A DNA stretch of 64,000 nt, from contig CAWDUI010000003.1 of the NCBI GenBank assembly GCA_963805445.1, positions 221,805 through 285,804 of the forward strand. The letters are read 5' to 3'. Under the pieces are notes generated by a model, which worked only from the letters and a program-made list of their open reading frames with translations, did no database searches and was not told the origin of the DNA. The translations under genes were made by a program, and so were the position numbers. How positions within the stretch are numbered: position 1 is the first letter of the stretch; every line of letters starts with the position of its first letter. Source of the DNA: JAENVT01 sp963805445. Lineage in GTDB: Bacteria; Actinomycetota; Acidimicrobiia; Acidimicrobiales; Ilumatobacteraceae. Positions 10,179-18,077 of the stretch are shown here, in pieces.

Positions 10179-11306
10179 TCAGATGGCGGCGGGGGCGTCG
10201 ACGCCCAACTCGAACTTGAGGTATTCCTCGCCGGTGTCTTCCCAGTCCTCGAACTGGATGACACCCATCTCCTCGAAGCGGCGACGCAGCCACTTGTCGT
10301 TGCGGTCGAGCAGGCCGAGCTTCTTGCAGTTCGGCACGATCTTGGAGAACAGCATCGACTGGAACACCTGCCGGGTCGGATCCTCCAGCACCAGCGGCAC
10401 GATGTCGCGCACCTTCACCTCCATGCGCTCCCACACCTCTTGCTGCATGAATCGGTCGCGCATGCGAATGGCGGCCTCGAAGGCGAACTCCTGGCGGTCC
10501 TTCATCTCGGCATCGCTCAGTGAGTCGTAGACCTCTTTCAGCGACAGCACACCGAAGGCCACGTGGCGGGCCTCGTCGCTCATCACGTACCGCAGCAACT
10601 GCTTCAGCAGCGGCTCGTTGGTGAACTGGTGCATGAACCCGAACGCGGCCAGCGCCAGGCCCTCGACCATCACCTGCATGCCCAGGTACGTCATGTCCCA
10701 ACGGCTGTCGTTGACGATGTCGTCGAGCAGCATCCGCAGGTGCGAGTTGATCTGGTACTTGCCACCCAGCTTCTCATCGAGATAGCGGGCGAACACCTCC
10801 ACATGGCGGGCCTCGTCGACGACCTGGGTGCTGGCGTACAACTTGGCGTCGTACCACGGCACGGTCTCGACGATCTTGGCGGTGCACAGCAGCGCACCCT
10901 GCTCGCCGTGCATGAACTGGCTGAGGCTCCAGTTGCGGCTCTCGACGCCGAACTCGAGCCACTTCTTCTCGTCCCACTTCTCGACCGGTGTGCCGATGTA
11001 GATCGACGCGTCGATGCCGGTGCCGATCAGCGCCTGATCCTCGGCAACCGTCTTCTCGACATCGACGTCGGTGTCCCACGGCAGATCGGTGGTGGCGTTC
11101 CACTGCCCGACCTTGGCCTTCTCGTACAGCTTGCGCAGTGCCGGGCGGCTGAGCGAGTAGTCCCACGTGAAGATCGTGTCGGCGTTGTTCTTGACGATGT
11201 GGGCGATCTCGTCCGGGTCGTGGGTGGGGATCGCCAAGATGGCCTCGATGTCGTTGATCTCGGCTCGGCCGATGATCGACTCGTTGTCGTTGTGGGTGAC
11301 AGTCAT
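10179..11306 (-). CDS. Diiron ferritin-like / R2-like protein
   Basis: This 375-residue helical protein carries a full carboxylate-bridged diiron set: a first Glu in HGEQGALL, DEARH (ExxH), a Glu in MVEGLALAAF, and SDEARH (ExxH). This fits the ferritin-like/ribonucleotide-reductase-R2-like superfamily, whose members are oxidases, N-oxygenases or desaturase-like enzymes. No close named family is certain. The C-terminus is acidic and the protein has no signal peptide, so it is cytoplasmic. The gene starts two bases after the stop of the TetR-type regulator and must share its transcript. The operator in that promoter suggests the regulator controls this enzyme in response to an unknown ligand. 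Transcription converges with the STAND gene. Confidence 0.82.
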   Translation of the reverse strand: MTVTHNDNESIIGRAEINDIEAILAIPTHDPDEIAHIVKNNADTIFTWDYSLSRPALRKLYEKAKVGQWNATTDLPWDTDVDVEKTVAEDQALIGTGIDASIYIGTPVEKWDEKKWLEFGVESRNWSLSQFMHGEQGALLCTAKIVETVPWYDAKLYASTQVVDEARHVEVFARYLDEKLGGKYQINSHLRMLLDDIVNDSRWDMTYLGMQVMVEGLALAAFGFMHQFTNEPLLKQLLRYVMSDEARHVAFGVLSLKEVYDSLSDAEMKDRQEFAFEAAIRMRDRFMQQEVWERMEVKVRDIVPLVLEDPTRQVFQSMLFSKIVPNCKKLGLLDRNDKWLRRRFEEMGVIQFEDWEDTGEEYLKFELGVDAPAAI

Positions 11307-11308
11307 GG

Positions 11309-11890
11309 TCAGCTCCTCGTGATGGATGGCGCGAAGGCCGGCAGGATGAAGGTTCGGATGAAGGTTCTGGCCGAGTCGGGCTCACCGAGGTCGACCTGAT
11401 CGGAGGGTGCAAGGAAGTAGCTGATGACCAGTCGGGACAACAGCTCGACCAGCCGGGCGGCCTCGGGGCGCGGCAGGTAGCCGTCGACCAACGGCACCAG
11501 GAACACGGTCGCCACCCGGATGATTCGAGGGAGACCGTCGACGGTGAGCTCGCCGAGGATCTCGCCGGGCTCGGAGGCCAGCATCATCGACAGGTGTTGA
11601 TCGCCGCGCAGCTCGGCCATGGCGTGCACGACGCAGCGCACCAGCAGATCCTCGAAGTCGGAGGCGCCGTCGAGGTGGGCACTCAACCGGGTGAAGAAGT
11701 CCTCGATGTCACGGACCCGCAGCGCCTCGAACAAGACGTCCTTGCCGCCGGGGAACATGCGGTAGAGGGTGGCCCGAGACACGCCGGCCTCGGTGGCGAT
11801 GTCTTCGATCGTGACCTTGGCCAGGCCCCACCGCTCGCAGCAGAACTTCGCCGCGTCGAGGACGCGCTGCTCTGCCGGGTCAAGACTCAT
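11309..11890 (-). CDS. TetR-family transcriptional regulator
   Basis: This 193-residue protein has an N-terminal TetR HTH: VTIEDIATEAGVSRATLYR with MFPGGKDVLFEAL in the following helix (residues 25-60). The ligand-binding C-terminal domain is typical in size but not assignable. It is the first gene of a two-gene operon with the diiron protein, two bases apart. A perfect inverted repeat lies between its -35 and -10 boxes, so autorepression together with control of the diiron gene is likely. The ATG at 11890 lies seven bases from the -10, giving a leaderless message. Confidence 0.88.
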   Translation of the reverse strand: MSLDPAEQRVLDAAKFCCERWGLAKVTIEDIATEAGVSRATLYRMFPGGKDVLFEALRVRDIEDFFTRLSAHLDGASDFEDLLVRCVVHAMAELRGDQHLSMMLASEPGEILGELTVDGLPRIIRVATVFLVPLVDGYLPRPEAARLVELLSRLVISYFLAPSDQVDLGEPDSARTFIRTFILPAFAPSITRS

Positions 11891-11897
11891 GGGTGAG

Positions 11898-11927
11898 ACG
11901 ATAAGACACTTCGTGTCTCAGTGTCAA
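11898..11927 (-). promoter_or_regulatory. Promoter of tetR/diiron operon
   Basis: Read on the minus strand, TTGACA (11922-11927) and TATCGT (11898-11903) are 18 bases apart, and the ATG follows seven bases after the -10. This is the best sigma-70-like promoter in the window. Confidence 0.65.
11904..11918. promoter_or_regulatory. Palindromic operator for the TetR-type regulator
   Basis: AGACAC-TTC-GTGTCT is a perfect inverted repeat with six-base arms lying entirely in the spacer between the -35 and -10 boxes. Occupancy would block RNA polymerase. TetR family members commonly bind their own promoter at such sites; the protein match is inference. Confidence 0.6.
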
Positions 11928-11961
11928 TAGGTCGGGCGCACCACTCCCGCAAAAGACCTGG

Positions 11962-12707
11962 TCACAGCCTGCCGGCGTCGATGATCCGCTGCACGAAGGC
12001 CCTGGTGCGGTCCTCCTGTGGGTCCTCGAAGATCTGCGACGGAGGGCCCTTCCTCATGGATCACGCCTTCGTGCAGGAAGCAGACCTTCGACGAGACCTC
12101 CTTGGCGAACCCCATCTCGTGGGTGGCCAGCATCATCGTCATCCCGTCGGCCGCCAGGTCGCGCACGATGTTCAAGACCTCGCCGACCAATTCGGGATCG
12201 AGCGCCGACGTGATCTCGTCGAGCAGCAGCAGATGGGGCTCCATCGCCAGAGCGCGCACGATGGCAACGCGTTGTTGCTGACCCCCCGACAACCGGTCGG
12301 GATACTCCTTGGCCTTCTCGTCGAGCCCGATGCGCTTCAGCAAGGCGATGCCGCGCTCCTCGGCCAACTCGCGGGACAACCCGAGCACCTTGATCGGCGC
12401 CAGGCAGACATTGGCCAAGACGCGTCATGTGCGGGAACAGGTTGAAGCTCTGGAAGACGATGCCGACCTCTCGACGCAGGGCGTCGACATCGATCCCCCG
12501 CCCACTGACCCGGTCACCGCCGAGACGGATCTCACCGCTGTCGACGGTCTCCAGTTGGTTGATGCACCGCAGCATGGTCGACTTGCCGCTGCCCGACGCC
12601 CCGATCAGGCAGACGACCTGGTGCAGTTCGACCTCGAGGTTGATGCCGCGCAGGACCGGATTGGTGCCGAACGTCTTGTGCACATCGTGAAGTTCGAGGA
12701 AAGCCAT
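11962..12707 (-). CDS. Polar amino-acid ABC importer ATP-binding protein (GlnQ/HisP type), two frame breaks
   Basis: The joined frames give about 247 residues: Walker A GASGSGKSTMLRCINQLE, Q-loop IVFQSFNLFPHMT, signature LSGGQQQRVAIVRALA, Walker B LLLLDEITSALDPEL and switch ATHEMGFAKEV. The last three lie in a second frame after a break near 12420. A third frame from about 12050 gives a normal tail (EDPQEDRTRAFVQRIIDAG) ending at the TGA read at 11962-11964. It energises the permease encoded three bases upstream. Gene order binding protein, permease, ATPase is typical for glutamate/glutamine-type importers. The Walker B has DEIT where most members have DEPT, a small oddity that may be real or a base error. 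Confidence 0.82.
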
Positions 12708-12710
12708 CAG

Positions 12711-13580
12711 CTAGCGCCCAGCCAGTGTCTTGGCTCGTTGACGGCGAATGAGTGCGTCGAGCCAGCGAGTGAACGGGATGGTGACCAGCAAGAACAGCAG
12801 TGCGGCCATCGAGTAGGCGGCCAGCGTGCCTCTGGAGTTGTTGATGAATCGGGCCCGGCTGACCACCTCCAACATGCCGAGGACACCGATCAGCGCGGTG
12901 TCCTTCTGCAAACCGATGAAGTCGTTGAGCAGTGGCGGGATCACTCGTCGCACGGCCTGCGGCACCACCACATGGCGCAACGTCTGGGAATAACTCAACC
13001 CCAGCGACCGGGCGGCAGCAGTCTGGCTCCAATGCACCGATTCGATACCGGCGCGATAGACCTCCGAGACATAAGCACCGTAGGTCAAGCTGAGGGCGAT
13101 GATGGCGTACTGGACGTCGGAGAAATCGCCGACGATCGGCACCTTGGCTTGGGCGAGGCCGAGCCCGACGATGTAGATCACCAGCAGCGACGGGACCCCA
13201 CGAAAGACATCGACGTACACCGTCGCCAAGAATCGGATCGGTCCGCACGCGGGCCCGGGCAGCAAACGCATCACGGCGACCACGAGCGCCCACACCAACA
13301 CGATGACCTCGGCGATCATGAACACCTGCACGTTGATCCAGAACCCTTTGAGCAGCGACCACCATGCGCTCTGGTCGGTCATCGTCGACCAACCGAAGAA
13401 CACCCGCGAGACAGCGTGATGGTTGGCGAGGAGCAGCCAGGCGATGAACGCGAGGATGTACACGGTCAGGCCGATGCCGACCGAGTACCACGCCCAATCC
13501 CGGGCACGCTCGCCCTCGCGTCGGGCTGATTCGATCTCACCCCCGCGGGCAAGCCTGGTTGCGCGGAGGGAATGCACCAT
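12711..13580 (-). CDS. Polar amino-acid ABC importer permease
   Basis: This 289-residue membrane protein of the HisMQ/GlnP type has an N-terminal cytoplasmic stretch (REGERARDWAWYS) and about five membrane segments. The consensus EAA loop EVYRAGIESVHWSQTAAARSLGLS marks the ATPase contact. RRVIPPLLNDFIGLQKDTALI is the family's C-terminal signature region. The ATG at 13580 was chosen because it follows the hairpin behind the binding-protein gene and begins the aligned region. One permease gene suffices if it forms a homodimer. Confidence 0.87.
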   Translation of the reverse strand: MVHSLRATRLARGGEIESARREGERARDWAWYSVGIGLTVYILAFIAWLLLANHHAVSRVFFGWSTMTDQSAWWSLLKGFWINVQVFMIAEVIVLVWALVVAVMRLLPGPACGPIRFLATVYVDVFRGVPSLLVIYIVGLGLAQAKVPIVGDFSDVQYAIIALSLTYGAYVSEVYRAGIESVHWSQTAAARSLGLSYSQTLRHVVVPQAVRRVIPPLLNDFIGLQKDTALIGVLGMLEVVSRARFINNSRGTLAAYSMAALLFLLVTIPFTRWLDALIRRQRAKTLAGR

Positions 13581-13643
13581 CGAAGGCACGCCGGCAGGAG
13601 GGAACAGAAGAGCGACGGACGCCGCTTTGCGGTATGTCAGCAC

Positions 13644-13675
13644 CCGGCCCACTCGCCGCGTGGCGAGTGGGCCGG
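13644..13675 (-). terminator. Strong intra-operon hairpin between binding protein and permease
   Basis: A 14-bp perfect stem closes on the four-base loop GCGT (arm CCGGCCCACTCGCC). No U-run follows on the minus strand, so it is more likely a partial terminator or an mRNA 3'-end stabiliser. That would raise the amount of binding protein over the membrane parts. Confidence 0.6.
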
Positions 13676-13701
13676 CCACCCCGGAGTCGCTCAACCCAGG
13701 C

Positions 13702-14579
13702 TCACACAGGGACTTCGACGAACGGAACTGTCGACGGGATCGCCGCCGAGGTACTTGGCGATCAGGGCGTTGATGGACCCATCGTCGATCAGACCTTGGA
13801 TGATCGGATCGAAGATCGCCTTCTTGCCGTTGCCCTTGCCGAAGATCGCGCCGTATTCCTCGCCGGTCTTGAACTGGGCGACGACCTCCTGCTTGCCGCC
13901 CGACTGGGCTGCCTGGCCGAGGTTGATCGGGGTGTCGATCATGACGCCGTCGACCTGGCCGGCCGACAGCGCGGCATACGCAGAGGCCAGATCGGGGAAC
14001 GCCTTGACGTTGTCGAGCTTCCAGCCCGGAACCTCTCCCGAGGTGATGTAGTACTCGGCTGTCGTGGATTGCTGGACGCCGATGGTCATCTTCTTCATGT
14101 CTTCCCAAGACGCCACCGCCGTTCCCTTGTTGACGAGGAGGCCCTGATCGCTCTTGAAGTAGCCCACTGAGAAGTCGACGACCTTGGCACGGTCGTCGGT
14201 GATGGTCACCTGCGACAGCACGATGTCGTAGCTGGTGGGATCGATCTGTCCGGCAACGATTGCGTCGAAGCCCTCGTTGCGGAACGACATCGTCAGGCCA
14301 CATTTGGCGGCGAGCATGGTGGCCATGTCGTACTCGATGCCGCTCTTGATCGCATCGGGGTCGACCTCTTCTTTGCTGGTGCCCCAGAAGTTCGGGCCGG
14401 GGAGACTGGTGACCACAGCTGAGCACGCCGGACTTCACCGGCTTGCAGTCAATGGTCGTGGCGGTCGTGCCGCCGGGCGCTGCGGTGTCTGCCGCGGCAG
14501 GTGTCTTGGTGTCGCTGCCACAGGCGGCGACCAGCAAGCCGGCCGCCATCAGGCCGGCGATCAGTCGGGTTGTCTTCAT
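13702..14579 (-). CDS. Polar amino-acid ABC importer substrate-binding lipoprotein, two frame breaks
   Basis: An N-terminal lipoprotein signal with lipobox LLVAAC (Cys about 20) is followed by a Thr/Ala-rich linker. After a break near 14415 comes an SBP_bac_3 domain: GIEYDMATMLAAKCGLTMSF, FDAIVAGQIDPTSYDIVLS, TDDRAKVVDFSVGYF and AYAALSAGQVDGVMIDTP. A second break near 13725 restores a short tail ending at 13702. The RVVDFS-type motif is characteristic of polar amino-acid binding proteins. The specific amino acid cannot be read. A GGAGAACG ribosome-binding site precedes the ATG. It is the first gene of the importer operon. Confidence 0.83.
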
Positions 14580-14714
14580 GAGTGATCGTTCTCCGGTTGT
14601 TCACGTCTGGGCGGCGGAGGCCGCGACGGACACGGTAGTCCAGACCGAGCCGTCGCCGAATCCCTGTGACGGCGCACCGGCCGCGGCGACCTCATCGTTT
14701 AAGGTGCCAGCACG

Positions 14715-15359
14715 ATGGACACCGCGGCGGCAGACGAAGTTCTCGAGCCGCACCAGCGAGCCGCCTACGGGCCGTTTCTCCTCGTTGTGTTCGTCGGCCT
14801 GGTCGTGTGCACGAACATCGCCAACATCGTCTTTGCCCGCTGGGTGAAATCGCAGCCGGACCAACTGATCATGCTGTCGTCGCGCAATCGGTACCTGATC
14901 GGCGCGGTCGGCGCAGGGATCTCGCCGTTGTCCTACGTCGTCATTGCAACAGTTCGCCTCACGTTGGCGGCCGCCGTGTGCCACTTCCTCGGGCGGGCCT
15001 ACGGCGACCACGCTCTCCGGTGGTTCACGCGATTCCTGGGGATGACGACCGAAGCCGTCGACCGCTTCGAACAGCAGTACCGCACTGCGGAGTGGGTGCT
15101 CATCCCCATTTTCGTGGGCAGCAACATCGTCTTCGTGCTCAGCGGAACGGTGCGGACCCGGTGGCGGCGCATCCTGCCGCTTCTGCTGGCGGGGATCGCC
15201 GGCCGTTTGGCCCTGCTGTGGTGGCTCGCCAAGCAGTTCGAGTCGCAGGTCAAGTCGGTGATCGACTTCCTCCAACGCTTCCAGTTGCCGATCATCATCG
15301 GGTCCATCGTGCTGGTCGTGCTCACCAACGTCGCCAACTTCCGCAAGGGGCGAACCTAG
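14715..15359 (+). CDS. Multi-pass membrane protein, unknown
   Basis: This 214-residue protein has about five hydrophobic segments: FLLVVFVGLVVCTNIANIVF near the start, YVVIATVRLTLAAAVCHFLG, WVLIPIFVGSNIVFVLSG, ILPLLLAGIAGRLALLWWL and a C-terminal LPIIIGSIVLVVLTNVANF. The layout with a central HALRWFTRF loop recalls small DedA/SNARE-associated proteins, but the hallmark residues are not clear, so I leave it unassigned. It diverges from the amino-acid importer and lies ahead of tpx with a 146-base gap. Confidence 0.7.
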   Translation: MDTAAADEVLEPHQRAAYGPFLLVVFVGLVVCTNIANIVFARWVKSQPDQLIMLSSRNRYLIGAVGAGISPLSYVVIATVRLTLAAAVCHFLGRAYGDHALRWFTRFLGMTTEAVDRFEQQYRTAEWVLIPIFVGSNIVFVLSGTVRTRWRRILPLLLAGIAGRLALLWWLAKQFESQVKSVIDFLQRFQLPIIIGSIVLVVLTNVANFRKGRT

Positions 15360-15505
15360 GAAGCAATCCGTGATCGTGGCAAGCAGCAGCGCCGCTTCGC
15401 GGTTTCGCAACTCCGCGTAGAGACCGGTCCGCGACTCGGGCCTGACGAACCGCTCACCGACCGGGCGGCTGGAGACCCTGCACCGGCCTCTGGTAAACCA
15501 GTGAC

Positions 15506-16000
15506 ATGGCTCAGACTGCACTCGGGGGAAACCCCGTCAACACCGTCGGCGACCTTCCTTCGGTTGGTTCGAAAACCCCGTCGTTCACCGTCACCAAAGC
15601 GGACCTCTCCGACATCACGCCGGCCGACCTGGCCGGCAAGCGCGTGGTGCTGAACATCTTCCCCAGCATCGACACAGCGACCTGCGCGGCAAGCGTTCGC
15701 AGGTTCAACGAGCTTGCCGGCGGCCTCGAGAACACCATGGTGCTCAACGTGTCGGCCGACCTGCCGTTTGCCCAGGGTCGCTTCTGCGGCGCCGAGGGAT
15801 TGACGAACGTCGACAACGCGTCGACCTTCCGGGGCGGCTTCGGTTCATACGGCCTGACGATGGCCGACGGGAAGTTGGCCGGGTTGATGGCCCGCGCGGT
15901 CGTGGTGCTCGACGAGAGCGGCACCGTGCTGCACTCACAACTGGTACCCGAGATCGCCCAGGAACCCGACTACGACTCGGCGATCGCTGCTCTCGGCTGA
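15506..16000 (+). CDS. tpx: Thiol peroxidase, atypical 2-Cys peroxiredoxin
   Basis: This 164-residue cytoplasmic enzyme reduces hydrogen peroxide and alkyl peroxides with thioredoxin as partner. The peroxidatic cysteine is at residue 60 in SIDTATCAASVR and the resolving cysteine at 94 in GRFCGAEG, as in the Tpx family (not AhpC). The VLNIFPSIDTATC segment is diagnostic. Length matches the family. The gene ends exactly where dapB, on the other strand, ends, with no base between. Confidence 0.95.
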   Translation: MAQTALGGNPVNTVGDLPSVGSKTPSFTVTKADLSDITPADLAGKRVVLNIFPSIDTATCAASVRRFNELAGGLENTMVLNVSADLPFAQGRFCGAEGLTNVDNASTFRGGFGSYGLTMADGKLAGLMARAVVVLDESGTVLHSQLVPEIAQEPDYDSAIAALG

Positions 16001-16771
16001 TCACATGCCCAGGAAGGCGTCGAGCCCCACCGTCACCCCTTGGTGGTCGGCGATGTGCTTGCACGCCAGGATCACGCCGGGGATGTAGCTGACGCTGTCG
16101 TAGCTGTCCTGGCGGATCGTCAGGGTTTGCCCGGCCGCACCGAGGATCACTTCCTGGTGGGCAACTGCCCCGCGCATTCGCAACGAATGCACGCGGATCC
16201 CGCCCGGGCCCTCGCCGCCTCGGGATCCGGAGTAGGCCTCGTGCTCGGTCTGATCGGCCGTCCACTCCCCCGACGCCGCTGCCATCCGTCGCGCTGTGGC
16301 GATGGCCGTTCCCGAGGGAGCGTCGATCTTGCCCTCGTGATGCATCTCGACGATCTCGGCGCTGTCGAAGTACGGCGCGGCAAGCTCGGCGAACCGCATC
16401 ATCAGCACCGCACTGATCGAGAAGTTGGCAACGATCACGCAGTTGCTGCCGCTGAACTCGGTGCGGAAACTCTCGACGTCGGCGTCGCTCAGGCCGGTCG
16501 TGCCGACGACGGCGTGCATGCCGTGCATCGCCAACCAGGGCACGGTCACACGCGCAGCATCGGCGTTGGTGAAGTCGACGACCACCTCGCAGCCGGCATC
16601 CGCCAGCGACCGGAGGTCGCCGGTGAGGCTCACACCGTTGCGCAATTGACCGACCGCGTTGCGATCGATCGCGGCGACGAGGTCGAGGTCGGGATCCAAC
16701 TCGACTGCCAGGCAGACAGCCCGACCCACACGTCCCCCGGCACCGACGACTCCGACCTTTGTCTGCGACAT
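16001..16771 (-). CDS. dapB: 4-hydroxy-tetrahydrodipicolinate reductase
   Basis: This 256-residue enzyme of lysine and diaminopimelate synthesis reduces the DapA product with NAD(P)H. The N-terminal dinucleotide motif is VGVVGAGGRVGRAV, followed by acidic AAIDR. The catalytic signature EMHHEGKIDAPSGTA carries the paired histidines and the lysine. VDFTNADAA and GTTGL are also typical. The ATG at 16771 was chosen over an upstream one because MSQTKVGVVG is the usual start and a -10 box lies seven bases before it. It follows the M16 peptidase gene, an arrangement common in actinobacteria (rpsO-pnp-peptidase-dapB). Confidence 0.96.
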   Translation of the reverse strand: MSQTKVGVVGAGGRVGRAVCLAVELDPDLDLVAAIDRNAVGQLRNGVSLTGDLRSLADAGCEVVVDFTNADAARVTVPWLAMHGMHAVVGTTGLSDADVESFRTEFSGSNCVIVANFSISAVLMMRFAELAAPYFDSAEIVEMHHEGKIDAPSGTAIATARRMAAASGEWTADQTEHEAYSGSRGGEGPGGIRVHSLRMRGAVAHQEVILGAAGQTLTIRQDSYDSVSYIPGVILACKHIADHQGVTVGLDAFLGM

Positions 16772-16778
16772 GCAGTTG

Positions 16779-16784
16779 ACCGTA
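16779..16784 (-). promoter_or_regulatory. -10 element of dapB, leaderless start
   Basis: TACGGT on the minus strand lies seven bases before the ATG at 16771, suggesting that dapB has its own promoter in addition to read-through from upstream. Confidence 0.45.
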
Positions 16785-16833
16785 GCCGCGTCAGCCGGCA
16801 CGCCTTCGGCCTACCGTCTCACCCACGAGTCGG

Positions 16834-18060
16834 TCAGGCAGCGGGTCCGACAGTGACCACGATGGGATCAGAGGTGAAGACGCGATCGATCGTGCGCTTC
16901 ACCGCCGTCTGATCGACGGCCGCCCATCGAGCGACCTGTTCGTCGATCGGGCGGATCGACCCCGTGGTGATGAGCTGGCCGCCGTTGCGGGCCATCCGGG
17001 CGCCGGTGTCTTCCAGACCGAGTTCGAACGCGCCGGTGAGGTACCCGACGGCGACATCGAGCTCGTCGTCGGAGATGCCGTCGCTGGCCAGGCGGTCGAG
17101 CTCGGATCGCATCAGCGCGACGACCTCGTCGCCGTGCTCGGGCTGCGTGCCCGCGTACATCTGGAACGCGCCGCTGTCGGCGTACGCCGAGACGCCGGAG
17201 TACACCGAGTAGGCCAGGCCACGACGCTCGCGGATCTCTTCGAACAGCCGGCTCGACAGGCCGCCGCCGAAGACGTGGTTGACGACGTCCAGTGCTTCGC
17301 GATCGTCATCACTTCGGGCCAGCGAACGACCGCCCATCACGATGTGCACCTGTTCGGTGTCGTCGTCGATCGAGTCGTGGGTGCCAACCGCGTCGGGGGC
17401 TTGCCGAGTGGGACGGTGACCGGTGGTACGAACCTCGGCGAACGCGTTCGAGACCAGCCGCAGCGCCTCGTCGTGCTCGATCGGCCCAGCCAGCGAGACG
17501 ACCATCGACCCGGCGTGGTAGTGGGACTCGAAGAACTGCCTGACATCGGTCGCCGTGGTCGACTGCACGGTCGCTCGATCCCCAGCGGTCTCCCGACCGA
17601 GCGGATGCCCGGCGAAGAGCTGGGAGACGAACATTCGATGGGCGACGTCGTCGGGCGAGTCGTCGTCCATCGCCAGTTCTTCCAGGATCACCAAGCGCTC
17701 GCTGTCGACGTCGCTCTCGCGCAACGCCGGCCGGATCAAGACATCGCCCAACAGGTCGACACCGAACACGGCGTGCCGTGCCGGCAGCCGGCAGTAGTAG
17801 GCGGTGTACTCCTTGGCGGTGAAGGCGTTGAAATCGCCGCCGACACGATCGACCGAGCGTGAGATCTCCTGCGACGTGCGGGTGGGGGTGCCCTTGAACA
17901 GCAGGTGCTCGAGGAAGTGGCTGACGCCACTGAGTTCCGCTGGCTCGTCGCGCGAGCCGACACCGACCCAGACACCGGTGGCCACCGACAACGCGCCAGG
18001 CACGTGTTCGGTGGCCACGGTGAGGCCGGATTCGAGTTGAGTGATCCGCAAATCGGTCAA
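16834..18060 (-). CDS. M16 family zinc metallopeptidase (processing-peptidase-like)
   Basis: This 408-residue single-chain M16 peptidase has the inverted zinc motif HFLEH (His48, Glu51, His52), with the downstream zinc Glu expected in the LVILEELAMDDD region. The C-terminal half carries the usual inactive repeat with the flexible R-Y-like substrate segment GLAYSVYSG. The start is a TTG giving MTDLRITQLESGL. The family cleaves small proteins and peptides; actinobacterial members next to pnp have no settled role. The gene ends 17 bases after pnp stops, so it is co-transcribed with pnp. Confidence 0.92.
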   Translation of the reverse strand: MTDLRITQLESGLTVATEHVPGALSVATGVWVGVGSRDEPAELSGVSHFLEHLLFKGTPTRTSQEISRSVDRVGGDFNAFTAKEYTAYYCRLPARHAVFGVDLLGDVLIRPALRESDVDSERLVILEELAMDDDSPDDVAHRMFVSQLFAGHPLGRETAGDRATVQSTTATDVRQFFESHYHAGSMVVSLAGPIEHDEALRLVSNAFAEVRTTGHRPTRQAPDAVGTHDSIDDDTEQVHIVMGGRSLARSDDDREALDVVNHVFGGGLSSRLFEEIRERRGLAYSVYSGVSAYADSGAFQMYAGTQPEHGDEVVALMRSELDRLASDGISDDELDVAVGYLTGAFELGLEDTGARMARNGGQLITTGSIRPIDEQVARWAAVDQTAVKRTIDRVFTSDPIVVTVGPAA

Positions 18061-18077
18061 CGAGGCAAACGCTTCAA

